Source: Sanguibacter inulinus
Lineage (GTDB): Bacteria > Actinomycetota > Actinomycetes > Actinomycetales > Cellulomonadaceae
Assembly: GCF_013415325.1 (NCBI RefSeq)
Contig: NZ_JACBYE010000012.1
Span: 1 to 64,000, forward strand
Reading direction: 5' to 3'
DNA length: 64,000 nt
In this document: positions 9,018 through 17,960 of the stretch, piece after piece
Numbering within the stretch: position 1 is the first letter of the stretch
Layout: every line of letters begins with the position of its first letter
Made by a program: the position numbers and the translations under genes
Notes under the pieces: generated by a model
Database searches by the model: none
What the model was told of the DNA's origin: nothing
The model's input: only the letters and a program-made list of their open reading frames with translations

Positions 9018-9057
9018 CAGCAGCGTCCTTCCCGCCATGGAGGGAAGGACGCTGCTG
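9018..9057. terminator. Bidirectional terminator hairpin
   Basis: A perfect 16-bp stem (9018-9033 with 9042-9057) around an 8-base loop lies between the convergent SRPBCC gene and the ABC ATPase gene. There is no strong T tract, as is usual in high-GC actinobacteria. Confidence 0.85.
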
Positions 9058-9084
9058 GGCGCGCAGGTCACGGACCCGAGGGTC

Positions 9085-9894
9085 TCAGGCCGCGGCCTCG
9101 ACGCCCTGGTGGACCAGGGCCGAGATGTGCCGCTTGAGCTCGTTGAACTCAGGTGACGTCACGTCACGGTCGGTCCCCAGGTCGATCGGCACGATCTCCC
9201 GGATGTGCCCGGGCACCCCGTGCGAGGCACCGCCGGCCATCACGACCACGCGGTCGGCGAGGAACACGGCCTCTTCGATCGAGTGCGTGACGAACACGAC
9301 CGTCGTCCCCGTCTCGCGGTGGATGCGCGAGAGCTCAGCCTGGAGCGACGAGCGTGTCAGCGCGTCGAGCGCCCCGAAGGGCTCGTCCATGAGCATCACC
9401 GACGGGTCGTTGGCCAGCACCCGCGCGATCGCGACCCGCTGCTGCATCCCGCCCGACAGGTCGTGCGGGAACTTCGCCGCGAAGCGCGTGAGACCGACAG
9501 CCTCGAGGAAGCGGCTCGTGCGCTCGCGGACGACGTCGCGGGGGAGGCGTGCCTGGCGGGGCCCGTAGGCGATGTTCTCGCTCACCGAGAGCCACGGGAA
9601 CAACCCGTAGTCCTGGAACACCACACCGCGCTCCGGGTCGGGCTTGGACACGGCTTCTCCCGCGACGGTGACTGTGCCCTTGGTGGCGGGTTCGAAACCG
9701 GCAAGGATGCGCAGCAGCGTGCTCTTGCCGCAGCCGCTCGCGCCGACGACGCAGACGAACTCTCCGGCCGGGACGCTCAGGTCGACGCCGTCCATCGCGA
9801 AGATGCCTGAGCCGGCGCGGCCGTAGCGCTTGCCGAGGTCGGAGATCTCGATGTCAGCGGGGCGGGTGGGGCGGATGGTTCCGATGCGAGGCAT
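9085..9894 (-). CDS. ABC transporter ATP-binding protein (SsuB/TauB/NrtD type)
   Basis: A 269-residue ATPase subunit with Walker A GASGCGKST, the Q-loop VVFQDYGLFPWLSV, signature LSGGMQQRVAIARVL, Walker B VMLMDEPFGALD and the switch His in VTHSIEEA. The PWLSVSEN pattern and length place it with importers of nitrate, sulfonates, taurine, and urea-type amides. It is the last gene of an operon with a permease 12 bp upstream, a binding protein, allophanate hydrolase and gntR, so it probably energises uptake of a nitrogen compound degraded through allophanate. Confidence 0.93.
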   Translation of the reverse strand: MPRIGTIRPTRPADIEISDLGKRYGRAGSGIFAMDGVDLSVPAGEFVCVVGASGCGKSTLLRILAGFEPATKGTVTVAGEAVSKPDPERGVVFQDYGLFPWLSVSENIAYGPRQARLPRDVVRERTSRFLEAVGLTRFAAKFPHDLSGGMQQRVAIARVLANDPSVMLMDEPFGALDALTRSSLQAELSRIHRETGTTVVFVTHSIEEAVFLADRVVVMAGGASHGVPGHIREIVPIDLGTDRDVTSPEFNELKRHISALVHQGVEAAA

Positions 9895-9906
9895 GACGGG
9901 CTCCTT

Positions 9907-10929
9907 CTAGGAGAGGGTCGGACGGCTGCGCGTCACGAGCTTGACGAGGCCGACGAGGACACGGTCGGCGACGAAGCCGGCGAGGCCGATGATCACCATC
10001 CCGGCGACGATGAGGTCGGTCTTGGACATGTCGCGGGCCTGGGTGATCATCGCGCCGAGGCCCGTGCTGATGCCCACGGTCTCGCCGACCACGAGGATCA
10101 CCCAGGACAGCCCGAGCGCGATGCGCAGACCGCCGACGATCGAGCGCATAGACGCGGGCAGGATCACCTTGTAGAGGACCTGCCCGGACCGGGTGCCGAG
10201 CATGGATGCGGCCTCCACGAGGCGCACGGGCACCTGCCGGACCCCCGAGATCGTGTTGAGCAAGATCGGGAAGAACGCGGCGAGGAACACGAGGAAGATC
10301 GCCGAGCCGTCGCCGTAGCCGATGATCAGCAGGGTCAGCGGGGCCCACGCGGTCACCGGGATCGGCCGGGTGAGGTTGACCGTCGGGTCGAGCATCTTGA
10401 AGGCCAGGGAGAACCGGCCCATGATCACCCCGAGCGGGATGGCGAGCAGTGCGGCGAGCCCGAAGCCTGAGAGCACCCGCACCGTCGAGGCACCGAGGTG
10501 GTCGAGGAGCGTGCCGCTGAAGGCGTCGTCGATCGAGCCGGCGCCGGCGAGGTCGAGGATCCGCTGGGCGACCTCGACGGGAGTCGGCAGGAATCCCATC
10601 TGGATGCCGAAGGGCAGCGTCCAGGCCTGCTTCACGCCGAGGTTCCACAGCAGGAGCCCGACGATCGGCACGGGGAGGGCGAGCAGGAGCGTGGCCCAGG
10701 TGCTGCGGTCTGGGAGACGCAGGCGCCGTGCGCCCGGCGCTGCCGTGGGCTTGCCGGTCGGGACAGGAGTCGCGGAGCCTGAGGCCGGACGCTCGGCGGT
10801 CGCCGAGGTCGTGGCAGGTGCCGACGTGGTGGAGGGTGCTGAGGTCGCGGTGCTGCTCGCGGACGAGCGTGCTGGGGAGGTTCCGGTCGGGGTGTCCGTG
10901 GTGGACGGGGCGTCCGTGCGTGCGGTCAT
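9907..10929 (-). CDS. ABC transporter permease (SsuC/TauC type)
   Basis: A 340-residue permease. The first ~75 residues are a Thr/Ser/Ala/Pro-rich disordered extension not normal for the family. After this come six hydrophobic segments and the BPD_transp_1 EAA loop (EAASMLGTRSGQVLYKVILPASMRSIVGGLRIALGLSW). It partners the ATPase gene 12 bp downstream and the binding protein upstream. Substrate specificity is inferred only from the adjacent allophanate hydrolase. The ATG at 10929 has GAGAGGGAAGTGAC upstream. Confidence 0.92.
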   Translation of the reverse strand: MTARTDAPSTTDTPTGTSPARSSASSTATSAPSTTSAPATTSATAERPASGSATPVPTGKPTAAPGARRLRLPDRSTWATLLLALPVPIVGLLLWNLGVKQAWTLPFGIQMGFLPTPVEVAQRILDLAGAGSIDDAFSGTLLDHLGASTVRVLSGFGLAALLAIPLGVIMGRFSLAFKMLDPTVNLTRPIPVTAWAPLTLLIIGYGDGSAIFLVFLAAFFPILLNTISGVRQVPVRLVEAASMLGTRSGQVLYKVILPASMRSIVGGLRIALGLSWVILVVGETVGISTGLGAMITQARDMSKTDLIVAGMVIIGLAGFVADRVLVGLVKLVTRSRPTLS

Positions 10930-11048
10930 GTCACTTCCCTCTCGGGACGAGCCGGGGCGCTCCGGCCGACGTGCGGCCGGCCGGAGCGCCAGGGGTACGC
11001 AGTGCGCGCGAGGTACGCGAGTGCGTGAGGTACGAAGAGTCCGCGGAC

Positions 11049-12014
11049 TCAGGAGGAGGCGTGCGCGTCGACGAAGGTCGTGTCGATCAGCGTCGCGACG
11101 TCGGGCTCGGACTCGATCTGCTTGAGGCCGGCCATCTGGCCGATCAGCGCGGTGACCTGGTCGGTGTACTCGGCGTCGATCTCCCAGCGCGGCCAGATGT
11201 TCGTCACGGCGGTGTCGACGACAGCCGCGTCGATCCCGAAGGTGTCGACCACACCGGCGGCCCAGTCGGCCGGGTCGTCGGCCATGTGCTCGGTCGCCGC
11301 GATGTGCGCGTCGACGACGTCCTGCACGAGCTCGGGGTCTTCGTCGATGAGCGCACCCGTCGTGTACAGGCCGATGTTCACCTTGCCCACAGGCGTCTCG
11401 TAGGGCGAGGCGACCTGGACGGCGCCGGACTGCAGGGCCGTCGACGGGCCGAGCTCGGCCGAGGAGAACGCGTCGATCCGTCCGGCGGCGAGAGCGCTCG
11501 CCATGTCGGAGAACGGGAGGTTGACGAGCTCGACGTCGGAGTCCGCGTCCATGCCCGCCTGGTCGAGGGTCATGCGCAGCAGGATCTCCTGCGAGGAGCC
11601 CTTCGGGTACCCGACCTTGAGCCCGGCGAGCGACTCGACACCCTCGAGCCCCTCCTTGCCGATGATCCCCGAGCCGCCGTCGGCCGCCGCGGCGACCACC
11701 ACGACGTCCTGACCCGCCGAGGCGCCCGAGATGGCTGACGGGACACCGGCGACGCCGAAGTCGATGCTGCCGCTGACCACGGCGTTCTTGATGTCGGGGG
11801 AGGTGTCGAAGGTGACGATCTCGAAGGTCACGCCCTCAGGGGCGTTCTCCTCGTAGAAGTACGGGGCGTACAGGTGCGGCTGCCCCTTGAGGGTGCCGAC
11901 CTTCACGATGGTGTTGCCGTCGGCGTCAGCCGTGGCGTCGCCCGAGCAGGCGGTGAGGGAGGCGGCTGCGAGCATCGTGGTCGCGAGGGCGACCAGGGTG
12001 CGGGAGGTCTTCAC
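11049..12014 (-). CDS. ABC substrate-binding lipoprotein (SsuA/TauA/NMT1 type)
   Basis: A 321-residue binding protein. The N-terminus is a lipoprotein signal with lipobox LTAC (Cys about residue 23). The mature protein has the NMT1/SsuA fold: GTLKGQPHLYAPYFY, DTSPDIKNAVVSGSIDFGVAG, LAGLKVGYPKGSSQEILLRMTL. It belongs to the same operon as the permease, ATPase and allophanate hydrolase. A neutral amide such as urea, biuret, allophanate precursor or related compound is a reasonable ligand guess; the sequence does not settle it. Confidence 0.9.
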   Translation of the reverse strand: MKTSRTLVALATTMLAAASLTACSGDATADADGNTIVKVGTLKGQPHLYAPYFYEENAPEGVTFEIVTFDTSPDIKNAVVSGSIDFGVAGVPSAISGASAGQDVVVVAAAADGGSGIIGKEGLEGVESLAGLKVGYPKGSSQEILLRMTLDQAGMDADSDVELVNLPFSDMASALAAGRIDAFSSAELGPSTALQSGAVQVASPYETPVGKVNIGLYTTGALIDEDPELVQDVVDAHIAATEHMADDPADWAAGVVDTFGIDAAVVDTAVTNIWPRWEIDAEYTDQVTALIGQMAGLKQIESEPDVATLIDTTFVDAHASS

Positions 12015-12086
12015 GGGAGTCTCTCTTCTGTCGGGTGCTGTGCGTGCAGGGGGGTGCAGAGCTGGCAGAGCGTGCAGGGAAGGTCT

Positions 12087-13949
12087 TCAGGCGAGCGACG
12101 CGCTGTACGCGCGCCACCCTCCGTGGTGGGACACGTCGGGCGGGACGTCCCCGGTCGCCGGGAGCGAGCCGACGAAGCCGACGACCTCGCGTCCGTCGTC
12201 GAGGGTGACCGCGCCGAGGGCGAGCGGACGGGGGATCGTGGTGAGCAGCTGCCCGAGCCCGTGCGGGGTGAGCAACCACTCCTCGCCGGCCAGGCGGGTG
12301 CCCGTCCCGGGGGCGACGGCCGCGAGCAGGGGCTTCGCGGGGGTGGTCGCGAGGGCGTGCATCCTGTAGTCGGGGGCGGTCTCGACAGGTCCGACGTAGC
12401 GGGCGCCGAGGGCGACGAGGTCGCCGTTGAGGGGCTCGCCCGTCAGGTGCGCACCGAAGACGACGAGACTCGTGCCTGTCGTGGGATAGGGCGTGGAGGG
12501 CGCGCCCGGCGCTGTCGCTGCGGACCCGGCCGCGAGCATCCGCTCCGCCAGGTCGAGCGCGACCTGGTCGTCGAAGGCCCGGACCAGCAGGCTCACGCCG
12601 AACAGCCCGCCGTCGGCCTCGCCGGCCGGTACGGCCACGCCAGCCATGTCGAAGAGGTTGACGAAGTTCGTGTAGGTGCCGAGGCGGGCGTTGGTCCCGA
12701 GCGGGTCGGCCGCCACCGCCGCGACAGTCGGGTGCTCGGGCGCTGTCGGCGCCAGGAGGGCGTCGAAACCCTCCAGCAGCGCCATCGCCTCGAGCCTGTG
12801 CGCCGCGAGGGCGGACTGCGCCGCGAGGTACTCGGCGGCGGTCACCTCGCCGGCTGCGGCGGCGATCCGGGCGACCGTCGGGTCTGCGTGCTCGGGGTGC
12901 GCCGCGAGGAACTCCCCGTAGGCCGCGTAGCGCTCGGCCACCAGACCGCCGTCGTAGAGCAGCGACGCCGCTCGCAAGAACGGGGTGAGGTCGATCGGCG
13001 CTGTCGTCGCGCCCGTCGCCTCCAGACGCTCCCGCGCCTCGTCGAAGCGGGCTCGGGACTCGGCCGACAGCAGCACGAGGTCCTCGTCCCGCGGGACCGC
13101 GACACGTGCAGCCTGCGGGGCAGCCAGCCGAGTACCAGCGGGCCAGCTGCGCGAGGACGGGTCGAGACGGCTCGTCGCCGTCATGTGCCCCAGCACGGTC
13201 CTGGCGATGCCCAGCGTCGGAGCCAGGACTGTCACGCAGTCGAAGGACTCGCAGGCCGGCACGACCCCGTCCTTGGGCACCAGGCCCAGGGTCGGCTTGA
13301 TCCCGACCAGACCGTTGAAGGCCGCAGGAACACGACCTGAGCCGGCGGTGTCGGTCCCGAGGGCGAAGTCCACGATCCCCAGCCCGACGGCGACGGCCGA
13401 CCCCGACGACGACCCGCCCGAGACCCTCTCCGGCACGACGGCGCTGCGGACCACGCCGTAGGGGCTGCGCGAGCCCGTCAGACCTGTCGCGAACTGGTCG
13501 AGGTTCGTCTTGCCGAGCACGATCGCCCCGGCCTCGATGAGCTGGGCGACCACGGTCGCCGACCGTGCTGGCACCCGGGCGTAGGCCGGGTGGGCGGCTG
13601 TGGTCGGCAGGCCCGCGACATCGATGTTGTCCTTGACCCCGAAGACCGTCCCGGCGAGCGGAAGCCGCTCACCGGCGGCGACCCGGGCGTCCACCTCGGC
13701 GGCCTCGGCCACGACGTCGGCGACAGGGCGCACGTGCGTCCACACCTCCGGGTGGTCTGCGGCGTCGAGAGCCTCGAAGGCTGCCAGGACCCTGCGGACA
13801 GCCGGGCCTGGGGCTTGCCCTGCCGGGGCGGTCTCTCCGACGGTCGCGGCCTCGCCGGGAAGGTCCCCGGATCTCGGGAGCGCGGATCCCGGGAGCGCGG
13901 TGCTCGCGCTCGCGGCCGGTACGTCTGTCAGGTCTGTCACGGGGGTCAT
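12087..13949 (-). CDS. atzF: Allophanate hydrolase
   Basis: A 620-residue amidase-signature enzyme that hydrolyses allophanate to ammonia and CO2. The amidase domain shows the catalytic triad: Lys about 106 in FGVKDNIDVAG, cis-Ser about 180 in the GGSSSGSA loop, and the nucleophile Ser about 204 in GTDTAGSGRVPAA. The C-terminal ~125 residues, starting VVFGAHLTGEPLNGDLVALGARYVG, are the AtzF-type second domain, which separates it from generic amidases. An in-frame GTG at 13964 overlaps the gntR stop, but the ATG at 13949 has the better ribosome-binding site (GAGAGGACTCTCG). No urea carboxylase or biuret hydrolase gene is in the window. Confidence 0.92.
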   Translation of the reverse strand: MTPVTDLTDVPAASASTALPGSALPRSGDLPGEAATVGETAPAGQAPGPAVRRVLAAFEALDAADHPEVWTHVRPVADVVAEAAEVDARVAAGERLPLAGTVFGVKDNIDVAGLPTTAAHPAYARVPARSATVVAQLIEAGAIVLGKTNLDQFATGLTGSRSPYGVVRSAVVPERVSGGSSSGSAVAVGLGIVDFALGTDTAGSGRVPAAFNGLVGIKPTLGLVPKDGVVPACESFDCVTVLAPTLGIARTVLGHMTATSRLDPSSRSWPAGTRLAAPQAARVAVPRDEDLVLLSAESRARFDEARERLEATGATTAPIDLTPFLRAASLLYDGGLVAERYAAYGEFLAAHPEHADPTVARIAAAAGEVTAAEYLAAQSALAAHRLEAMALLEGFDALLAPTAPEHPTVAAVAADPLGTNARLGTYTNFVNLFDMAGVAVPAGEADGGLFGVSLLVRAFDDQVALDLAERMLAAGSAATAPGAPSTPYPTTGTSLVVFGAHLTGEPLNGDLVALGARYVGPVETAPDYRMHALATTPAKPLLAAVAPGTGTRLAGEEWLLTPHGLGQLLTTIPRPLALGAVTLDDGREVVGFVGSLPATGDVPPDVSHHGGWRAYSASLA

Positions 13950-13960
13950 CGAGAGTCCTC

Positions 13961-14674
13961 TCACGTCATCATCCGGGTCATGGCCAGGGCGTTCGCGGCG
14001 CGCTCCATGACGACGTCCTGGGAGGCGCCGACGTGGTGGCGCAGCGCGTCGAGCGCTGCTGGGAGGCGGTCGCGGACGACAAGCTCGGCGATCTCGATGT
14101 GCTCGGTGATCGTGGCCGTCATCCGGTTCTCGGTCAGGTAGTCGTACATGCGCACCGAGCGGATCCGGCTGTTCACCTGGACCAGCGCCTGGGTGAGCGC
14201 GGGGTTGCCCGAGGCGTCGACGAGCGTCGTGTGGAACTGCTCGTCCTCGGCGACGAACCCGGCGTCGGGGGTGGGGCGGTGGTCACGGTGGCCGTACCAG
14301 CGGTCGAGCTCGGCCTCGAGGCGCGGACGGTCGTGGTGGATGTCCACCTCGGCGATGGCCCGCTCGATGCCGCGCAGCTCGAGGGTCACGCGCAGCTCGT
14401 AGAGCCCCGCGAGCTCGTGGAAGCTCGGCAGGTAGAGGTAGAGACCGCCGTCGCGCTTCTCCACGAGGCCGTCGGCCTGGAGCCTGGCGAGGGCCTCGCG
14501 CACCGGGGTGCGGGAGACGTCGTGGCGCTCGGCGATGCGCTCCTCGGCAAGCCTCTCGTACGGCGAGATGCGGCCGTTCATCAGCTCGTCGCGGAGCGCC
14601 AGGTACACCTGCTCGCGCCTCGAGGCGGGGCGCTGCGGGGGTGTCGACACCACCGGGTCCAGTTCTGTGCTCAT
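13961..14674 (-). CDS. GntR-family regulator (FCD/FadR subfamily)
   Basis: A 237-residue regulator with a winged HTH (RREQVYLALRDELMNGRISPYERLAEERIAERHDVSRTPVREALARLQADGLVEK) and an all-helical FCD domain containing the metal/ligand-binding residues around ELRVTLELRGIE and DEQFHTTLVDASGN. It heads the allophanate hydrolase/ABC operon, 11 bp upstream of atzF, and probably controls it. The ATG at 14674 is used; an upstream in-frame ATG would place the operator TGTATACA inside the gene. Confidence 0.9.
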   Translation of the reverse strand: MSTELDPVVSTPPQRPASRREQVYLALRDELMNGRISPYERLAEERIAERHDVSRTPVREALARLQADGLVEKRDGGLYLYLPSFHELAGLYELRVTLELRGIERAIAEVDIHHDRPRLEAELDRWYGHRDHRPTPDAGFVAEDEQFHTTLVDASGNPALTQALVQVNSRIRSVRMYDYLTENRMTATITEHIEIAELVVRDRLPAALDALRHHVGASQDVVMERAANALAMTRMMT

Positions 14675-14677
14675 GGA

Positions 14678-14685
14678 TGTATACA
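14678..14685. promoter_or_regulatory. GntR-type operator TGTATACA
   Basis: A perfect 8-bp palindrome, TGTATACA, lies 4 bp upstream of the gntR start codon. FCD-type GntR proteins commonly bind sites with a TGTATACA-like core, so this is the likely autoregulatory operator of the gntR-atzF-ABC operon. Confidence 0.65.
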
Positions 14686-14805
14686 GTCCTGGACACATGT
14701 TTCGCGGGTGCCCGTGCTGTGTTTCCGGGGCGTTGCCTCTGGGCCAGGAGTGTTGCCACGAGGTGACTTCTTGCCCGGAGAGCGGGCCAGCGTCGTCTCG
14801 TGAGT

Positions 14806-14823
14806 CTGGCGAGCGCTTTCCGG
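14806..14823. promoter_or_regulatory. Possible LacI-family operator upstream of GH43
   Basis: CTGGCGAGCGCTTTCCGG is an imperfect palindrome (6 of 9 positions match) centred on AGCGCT, the core typical of LacI/CebR-type sugar regulators of actinobacteria. It lies 12 bp before the preferred GTG start of the glycosidase. No LacI-family gene is nearby, so the cognate regulator would act from elsewhere. Confidence 0.4.
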
Positions 14824-14835
14824 TACGGTGGTCCG

Positions 14836-15759
14836 GTGACTACCGAGCACCCCCACGACGGCGTGGGCACACAGACCTCCCCGGTGCTCCCGGGGTACTA
14901 CGCAGACCCGAACATCCTCGCGATCGGTGACAGGTACTACGTCTACGCGACGACCGACGGCTACGAGGGGTGGGGCGGGACGCACTTCGAGGTGTGGGAG
15001 TCGCCGGACCTCGCGACGTGGACCAACCGCGGCACGATCCTCACCCTCGGCACCGACGTCTCCTGGGCTACCCAGCACGCGTGGGCGCCAGCGGCGATCG
15101 AGCGGGACGGCAGGACGTACTTCTACTTCACCGCCGAGCAGTCTGTCGGGGTGGCTGTCGCCGACTCACCCGTCGGCCCCTTCCGGGAGATGCTCGGCCG
15201 CCCCCTCGTCGACAAGCGCGACTTCGGCGACGGCCAGCAGATCGACCCGGCGGTCTTCGTCGACACCGACGGTCAGCACTACCTGCTGTGGGGAAACACG
15301 ACCGGGTACGTCGTCCCGCTCGACGACACGATGGCCGGGTACGACCCCGCCGAGGTGAGGGTCGTCGAGGGGATCGACGACTTCCGTGAGGCGCTGTTCC
15401 TCGTCGAGCGGCACGGCACGTACTACCTGTCCTGGTCGGTCGACGACACCCGCTCGGAGGACTACCGCGTCGCCTACGCGACGGGCCCCTCGGTCTACGG
15501 GCCGTGGACGAACCGCGGGGTGATCCTCGCCAAGGACCTCGAGCAGGGGATACGGGGAACCGGCCACCACTCGATCCTCCAGGTGCCCGGGACCGACGAG
15601 TGGTTCATCGCCTATCACCGCTTCGCGATCCCGGACGGCGACGGCACCCACCGCGAGACGACGATCGACAGGTTGGTCTTCGAGGAGGACGGGAGCATCC
15701 GCGCGGTCGTGCCGACCCTCGGCGGCGTCGAGTCGGTGCCGGTCCCTCGGCTCGGCTGA
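14836..15759 (+). CDS. Glycoside hydrolase family 43 protein
   Basis: A 307-residue five-bladed beta-propeller glycosidase. From the GTG at 14836 the predicted catalytic residues are Asp24 (YYADPN, general base), Asp137 (QQIDPAVFVD, pKa modulator) and Glu185 (FREALFLVERHG, general acid). No signal peptide is visible, so it probably acts in the cytoplasm on imported oligosaccharides (arabinosides or xylosides; the specificity is not readable). A GTG at 14800 would add 12 residues; the later start is favoured because the possible operator would otherwise lie in the gene. Confidence 0.88.
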   Translation: MTTEHPHDGVGTQTSPVLPGYYADPNILAIGDRYYVYATTDGYEGWGGTHFEVWESPDLATWTNRGTILTLGTDVSWATQHAWAPAAIERDGRTYFYFTAEQSVGVAVADSPVGPFREMLGRPLVDKRDFGDGQQIDPAVFVDTDGQHYLLWGNTTGYVVPLDDTMAGYDPAEVRVVEGIDDFREALFLVERHGTYYLSWSVDDTRSEDYRVAYATGPSVYGPWTNRGVILAKDLEQGIRGTGHHSILQVPGTDEWFIAYHRFAIPDGDGTHRETTIDRLVFEEDGSIRAVVPTLGGVESVPVPRLG

Positions 15760-15818
15760 GGCACGGCACGGCACGTCGAGCGGCTCCGCTCCCGTCGAGA
15801 GCCCGGCTCCGTCGCCGG

Positions 15819-16445
15819 TCACCGACACTCGCTCCCGCTCCGGCCACTACTCTCGCCTGCGGCGTCTCTGCCGCCCGACCGCGGTCCGAGCGCGACCCAC
15901 ACGGGTCCGGTGACGAACCAGACGGCTAGGACGACGCCGATGCGGCCGGTCCAGCTCCACAACGGGTCCTCCATCCACTCGGCGACAGGCGGGATGCCTG
16001 TCCCGGCGACGAGGCTCAGGACGAGCAGCACGCCCCCGGCGATCACCGCCGCGACGAGCGCACGACCGAAGTCCTTGAGCTCTCTGGGCAGGGCGGCGAG
16101 CCCGTCGCGTGGTCCGCGCACCGGCGCAGGACCCCCTGCGTAGCGGTGCGCGAACCTCACGTCGGCCCAGCGGACGAGCGTGTGCCCGAAGGCCACGGTG
16201 AACCCCAGATACACGGCCGCGAGCCCGTGCGAGAAGCCGGGCGGGGTCCCTCGTGCGACGTCGACGACCGAGGCCGTGACGAGCACCAGGTCGACGACCG
16301 GCACGCACACCAGCAAGATCCCGCCAAGCCGCGGCCGGCGCAACGGGTAGCGGGCGACGAGCCCGGCCGCGAGCACGACCCAGAAGCCGATCTCGCAGGC
16401 GATCACGAGCAGGACGAGGGGGTTCTCCGAGAGCAGGTCTTCCAT
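15819..16445 (-). CDS. Integral membrane protein, unknown function
   Basis: A 208-residue protein with about five hydrophobic segments (PLVLLVIACEIGFWVVLAAGLVARY, LGGILLVCVPVVDLVLVTASVV, GLAAVYLGFTVAFGHTLVRW, ALVAAVIAGGVLLVLSLVAG, IGVVLAVWFVTGPVWVAL). It resembles uncharacterised actinobacterial membrane proteins. The ATG at 16445 has AGGATCGAGGC upstream. It is divergent from a two-component sensor kinase, and a functional link is only positional. Confidence 0.78.
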   Translation of the reverse strand: MEDLLSENPLVLLVIACEIGFWVVLAAGLVARYPLRRPRLGGILLVCVPVVDLVLVTASVVDVARGTPPGFSHGLAAVYLGFTVAFGHTLVRWADVRFAHRYAGGPAPVRGPRDGLAALPRELKDFGRALVAAVIAGGVLLVLSLVAGTGIPPVAEWMEDPLWSWTGRIGVVLAVWFVTGPVWVALGPRSGGRDAAGESSGRSGSECR

Positions 16446-16556
16446 GCCTCGATCCTGCTCGGCGCGCCCGGCCGGGTCGTCGGCCGACCGGGCGATCCTC
16501 GGGCAGCACGGAGCAGGCACGCCGTACATCCTTCGGGCGACGCTCACGCGATCGCG

Positions 16557-17960
16557 ATGTGGTCGAATCGACGGGTGCAGCCCGCCTCCCCACACCGGTC
16601 CCCAGCGTCTGACCGACCGCACGAGAGCCCGCTCGACCCTCGCCTGCCCTCTGACCGCCTGCCCTCTGACGACGCTGTGGCGCTCACCCGTGACCTCGAC
16701 GACAGGCTGACGCTCGCCCGGCGGACCGAGCCCGGGTGGTTCCGGACCGACCTGCGGGTCGCCCTCGCGGTCCTCGTCGCGGGCCTCGTGCTGCTGGCCG
16801 TCGGGCTGTCGGGCCTGTGGGCGCAGGACGAGGCCCTCGACCCGGACCGCTGGTGGCACGCGGTCCCGCTCGTGCTCGGTGCAGCGGTCATGGTCGGCAA
16901 GCGGCGGCGGCCCCTGCTGGCCCTCCTCGTGGGCCTCGTGCTGCTCGCCGTCGACACAGCCCTGGGCGGCAGCCTCGGGACCGTGGTCGTCGTGCTCGAC
17001 CTGCTCTACTCGGCGGCCCTGTTCTCCTCACGCACTGGGCGCCAGGTGCTCGTCGTCACGGCGTGGTCCCTCGTCGGGGTGTCGGCGGTGGTCGCCGGCG
17101 CCAGCTCCGAGGGTGACCCGCGGGCCGTGGTGATGGGTGCGATCCAGGCTGTCGGCTTCCTCGTCGTACCGCTGTGGTGGGCGGCGAACGTCCGGACGTC
17201 GTCTGAGCTCGCAGCCCTCGCCGAAGAGCGGGCGACGCTCGCCCGCGCCCACGCCGACAGCCTCGAGCGCATCGCCGAGCTCGACCGCCGGGAGGCCGTC
17301 CAGGCAGAGCGCCGCACGATGGCCCGGGACCTGCACGACGTGGTCGCCGGTCACGTCTCGGCCATCGCGATCCGCACGGGTGCGGCCCTCGCAGGACCCG
17401 CAGGCCACGAGCGAGAGACCCTGGAGATGGCCCGCGAGACGAGCCTGCGGGCCCTGGCGGAGATGCGCACCTTGATCGTCTTGCTGCGCGCGGACGACCG
17501 TGCCGGCGGTCCGGTGAGCGCACCGGGCACCCTCGACGACCTGGCGGCTGTCGTCGCGGCCCACCAGGGTCTCGGGATGGTGGCTCTCCTCGACGACAGG
17601 GCTCCCCGGGCTCTGCCGGCGGCCGTCCAGCAGGCTGCGCTGCGGATCGTCCAGGAAGCGTTGACGAACGCCGCGAAGCACGGAGCGGCCGGAGAGGTGC
17701 GCGTCGTGCTGGAGCCGGGTGATGGCGCGCTCGTCGTGCGGATCACCAGCCCGCTGCGAGACTCCGCCTGCGTCGGCGTCCGTGAGCCGGCCGCGATGCC
17801 AGCACACCCCGGTCTCCCCGCCAGCCCTGGCACAGGCCTGCTCGGCATGCGCGAGCGCGCAGAGAGTCTCGGGGGTACGTTGACCGCCGGACCTGCCGGG
17901 GGTGTCTGGTCGGTGCAGGCCACGATCCCGGCGTCGCGCCCAGAGCCAGGTGCCCGGTGA
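16557..17960 (+). CDS. Sensor histidine kinase (NarL/DesK-type, HisKA_3)
   Basis: A membrane sensor kinase of about 467 residues. Four hydrophobic segments occupy roughly residues 68-190. A coiled-coil linker leads to the HisKA_3 dimerisation domain with phospho-acceptor His in ARDLHDVVAGHVSAIAIRTGAAL. The HATPase_c domain has the N-box EALTNAAKHG and the GTGLLGMRERAESLGG G-box. The ATG at 16557 or a GTG at 16575 may be the start; neither has a clear ribosome-binding site. The stop overlaps the start of the response regulator by 4 bp (GTGA), so the pair is translationally coupled. The signal is unknown. Confidence 0.92.
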   Translation: MWSNRRVQPASPHRSPASDRPHESPLDPRLPSDRLPSDDAVALTRDLDDRLTLARRTEPGWFRTDLRVALAVLVAGLVLLAVGLSGLWAQDEALDPDRWWHAVPLVLGAAVMVGKRRRPLLALLVGLVLLAVDTALGGSLGTVVVVLDLLYSAALFSSRTGRQVLVVTAWSLVGVSAVVAGASSEGDPRAVVMGAIQAVGFLVVPLWWAANVRTSSELAALAEERATLARAHADSLERIAELDRREAVQAERRTMARDLHDVVAGHVSAIAIRTGAALAGPAGHERETLEMARETSLRALAEMRTLIVLLRADDRAGGPVSAPGTLDDLAAVVAAHQGLGMVALLDDRAPRALPAAVQQAALRIVQEALTNAAKHGAAGEVRVVLEPGDGALVVRITSPLRDSACVGVREPAAMPAHPGLPASPGTGLLGMRERAESLGGTLTAGPAGGVWSVQATIPASRPEPGAR

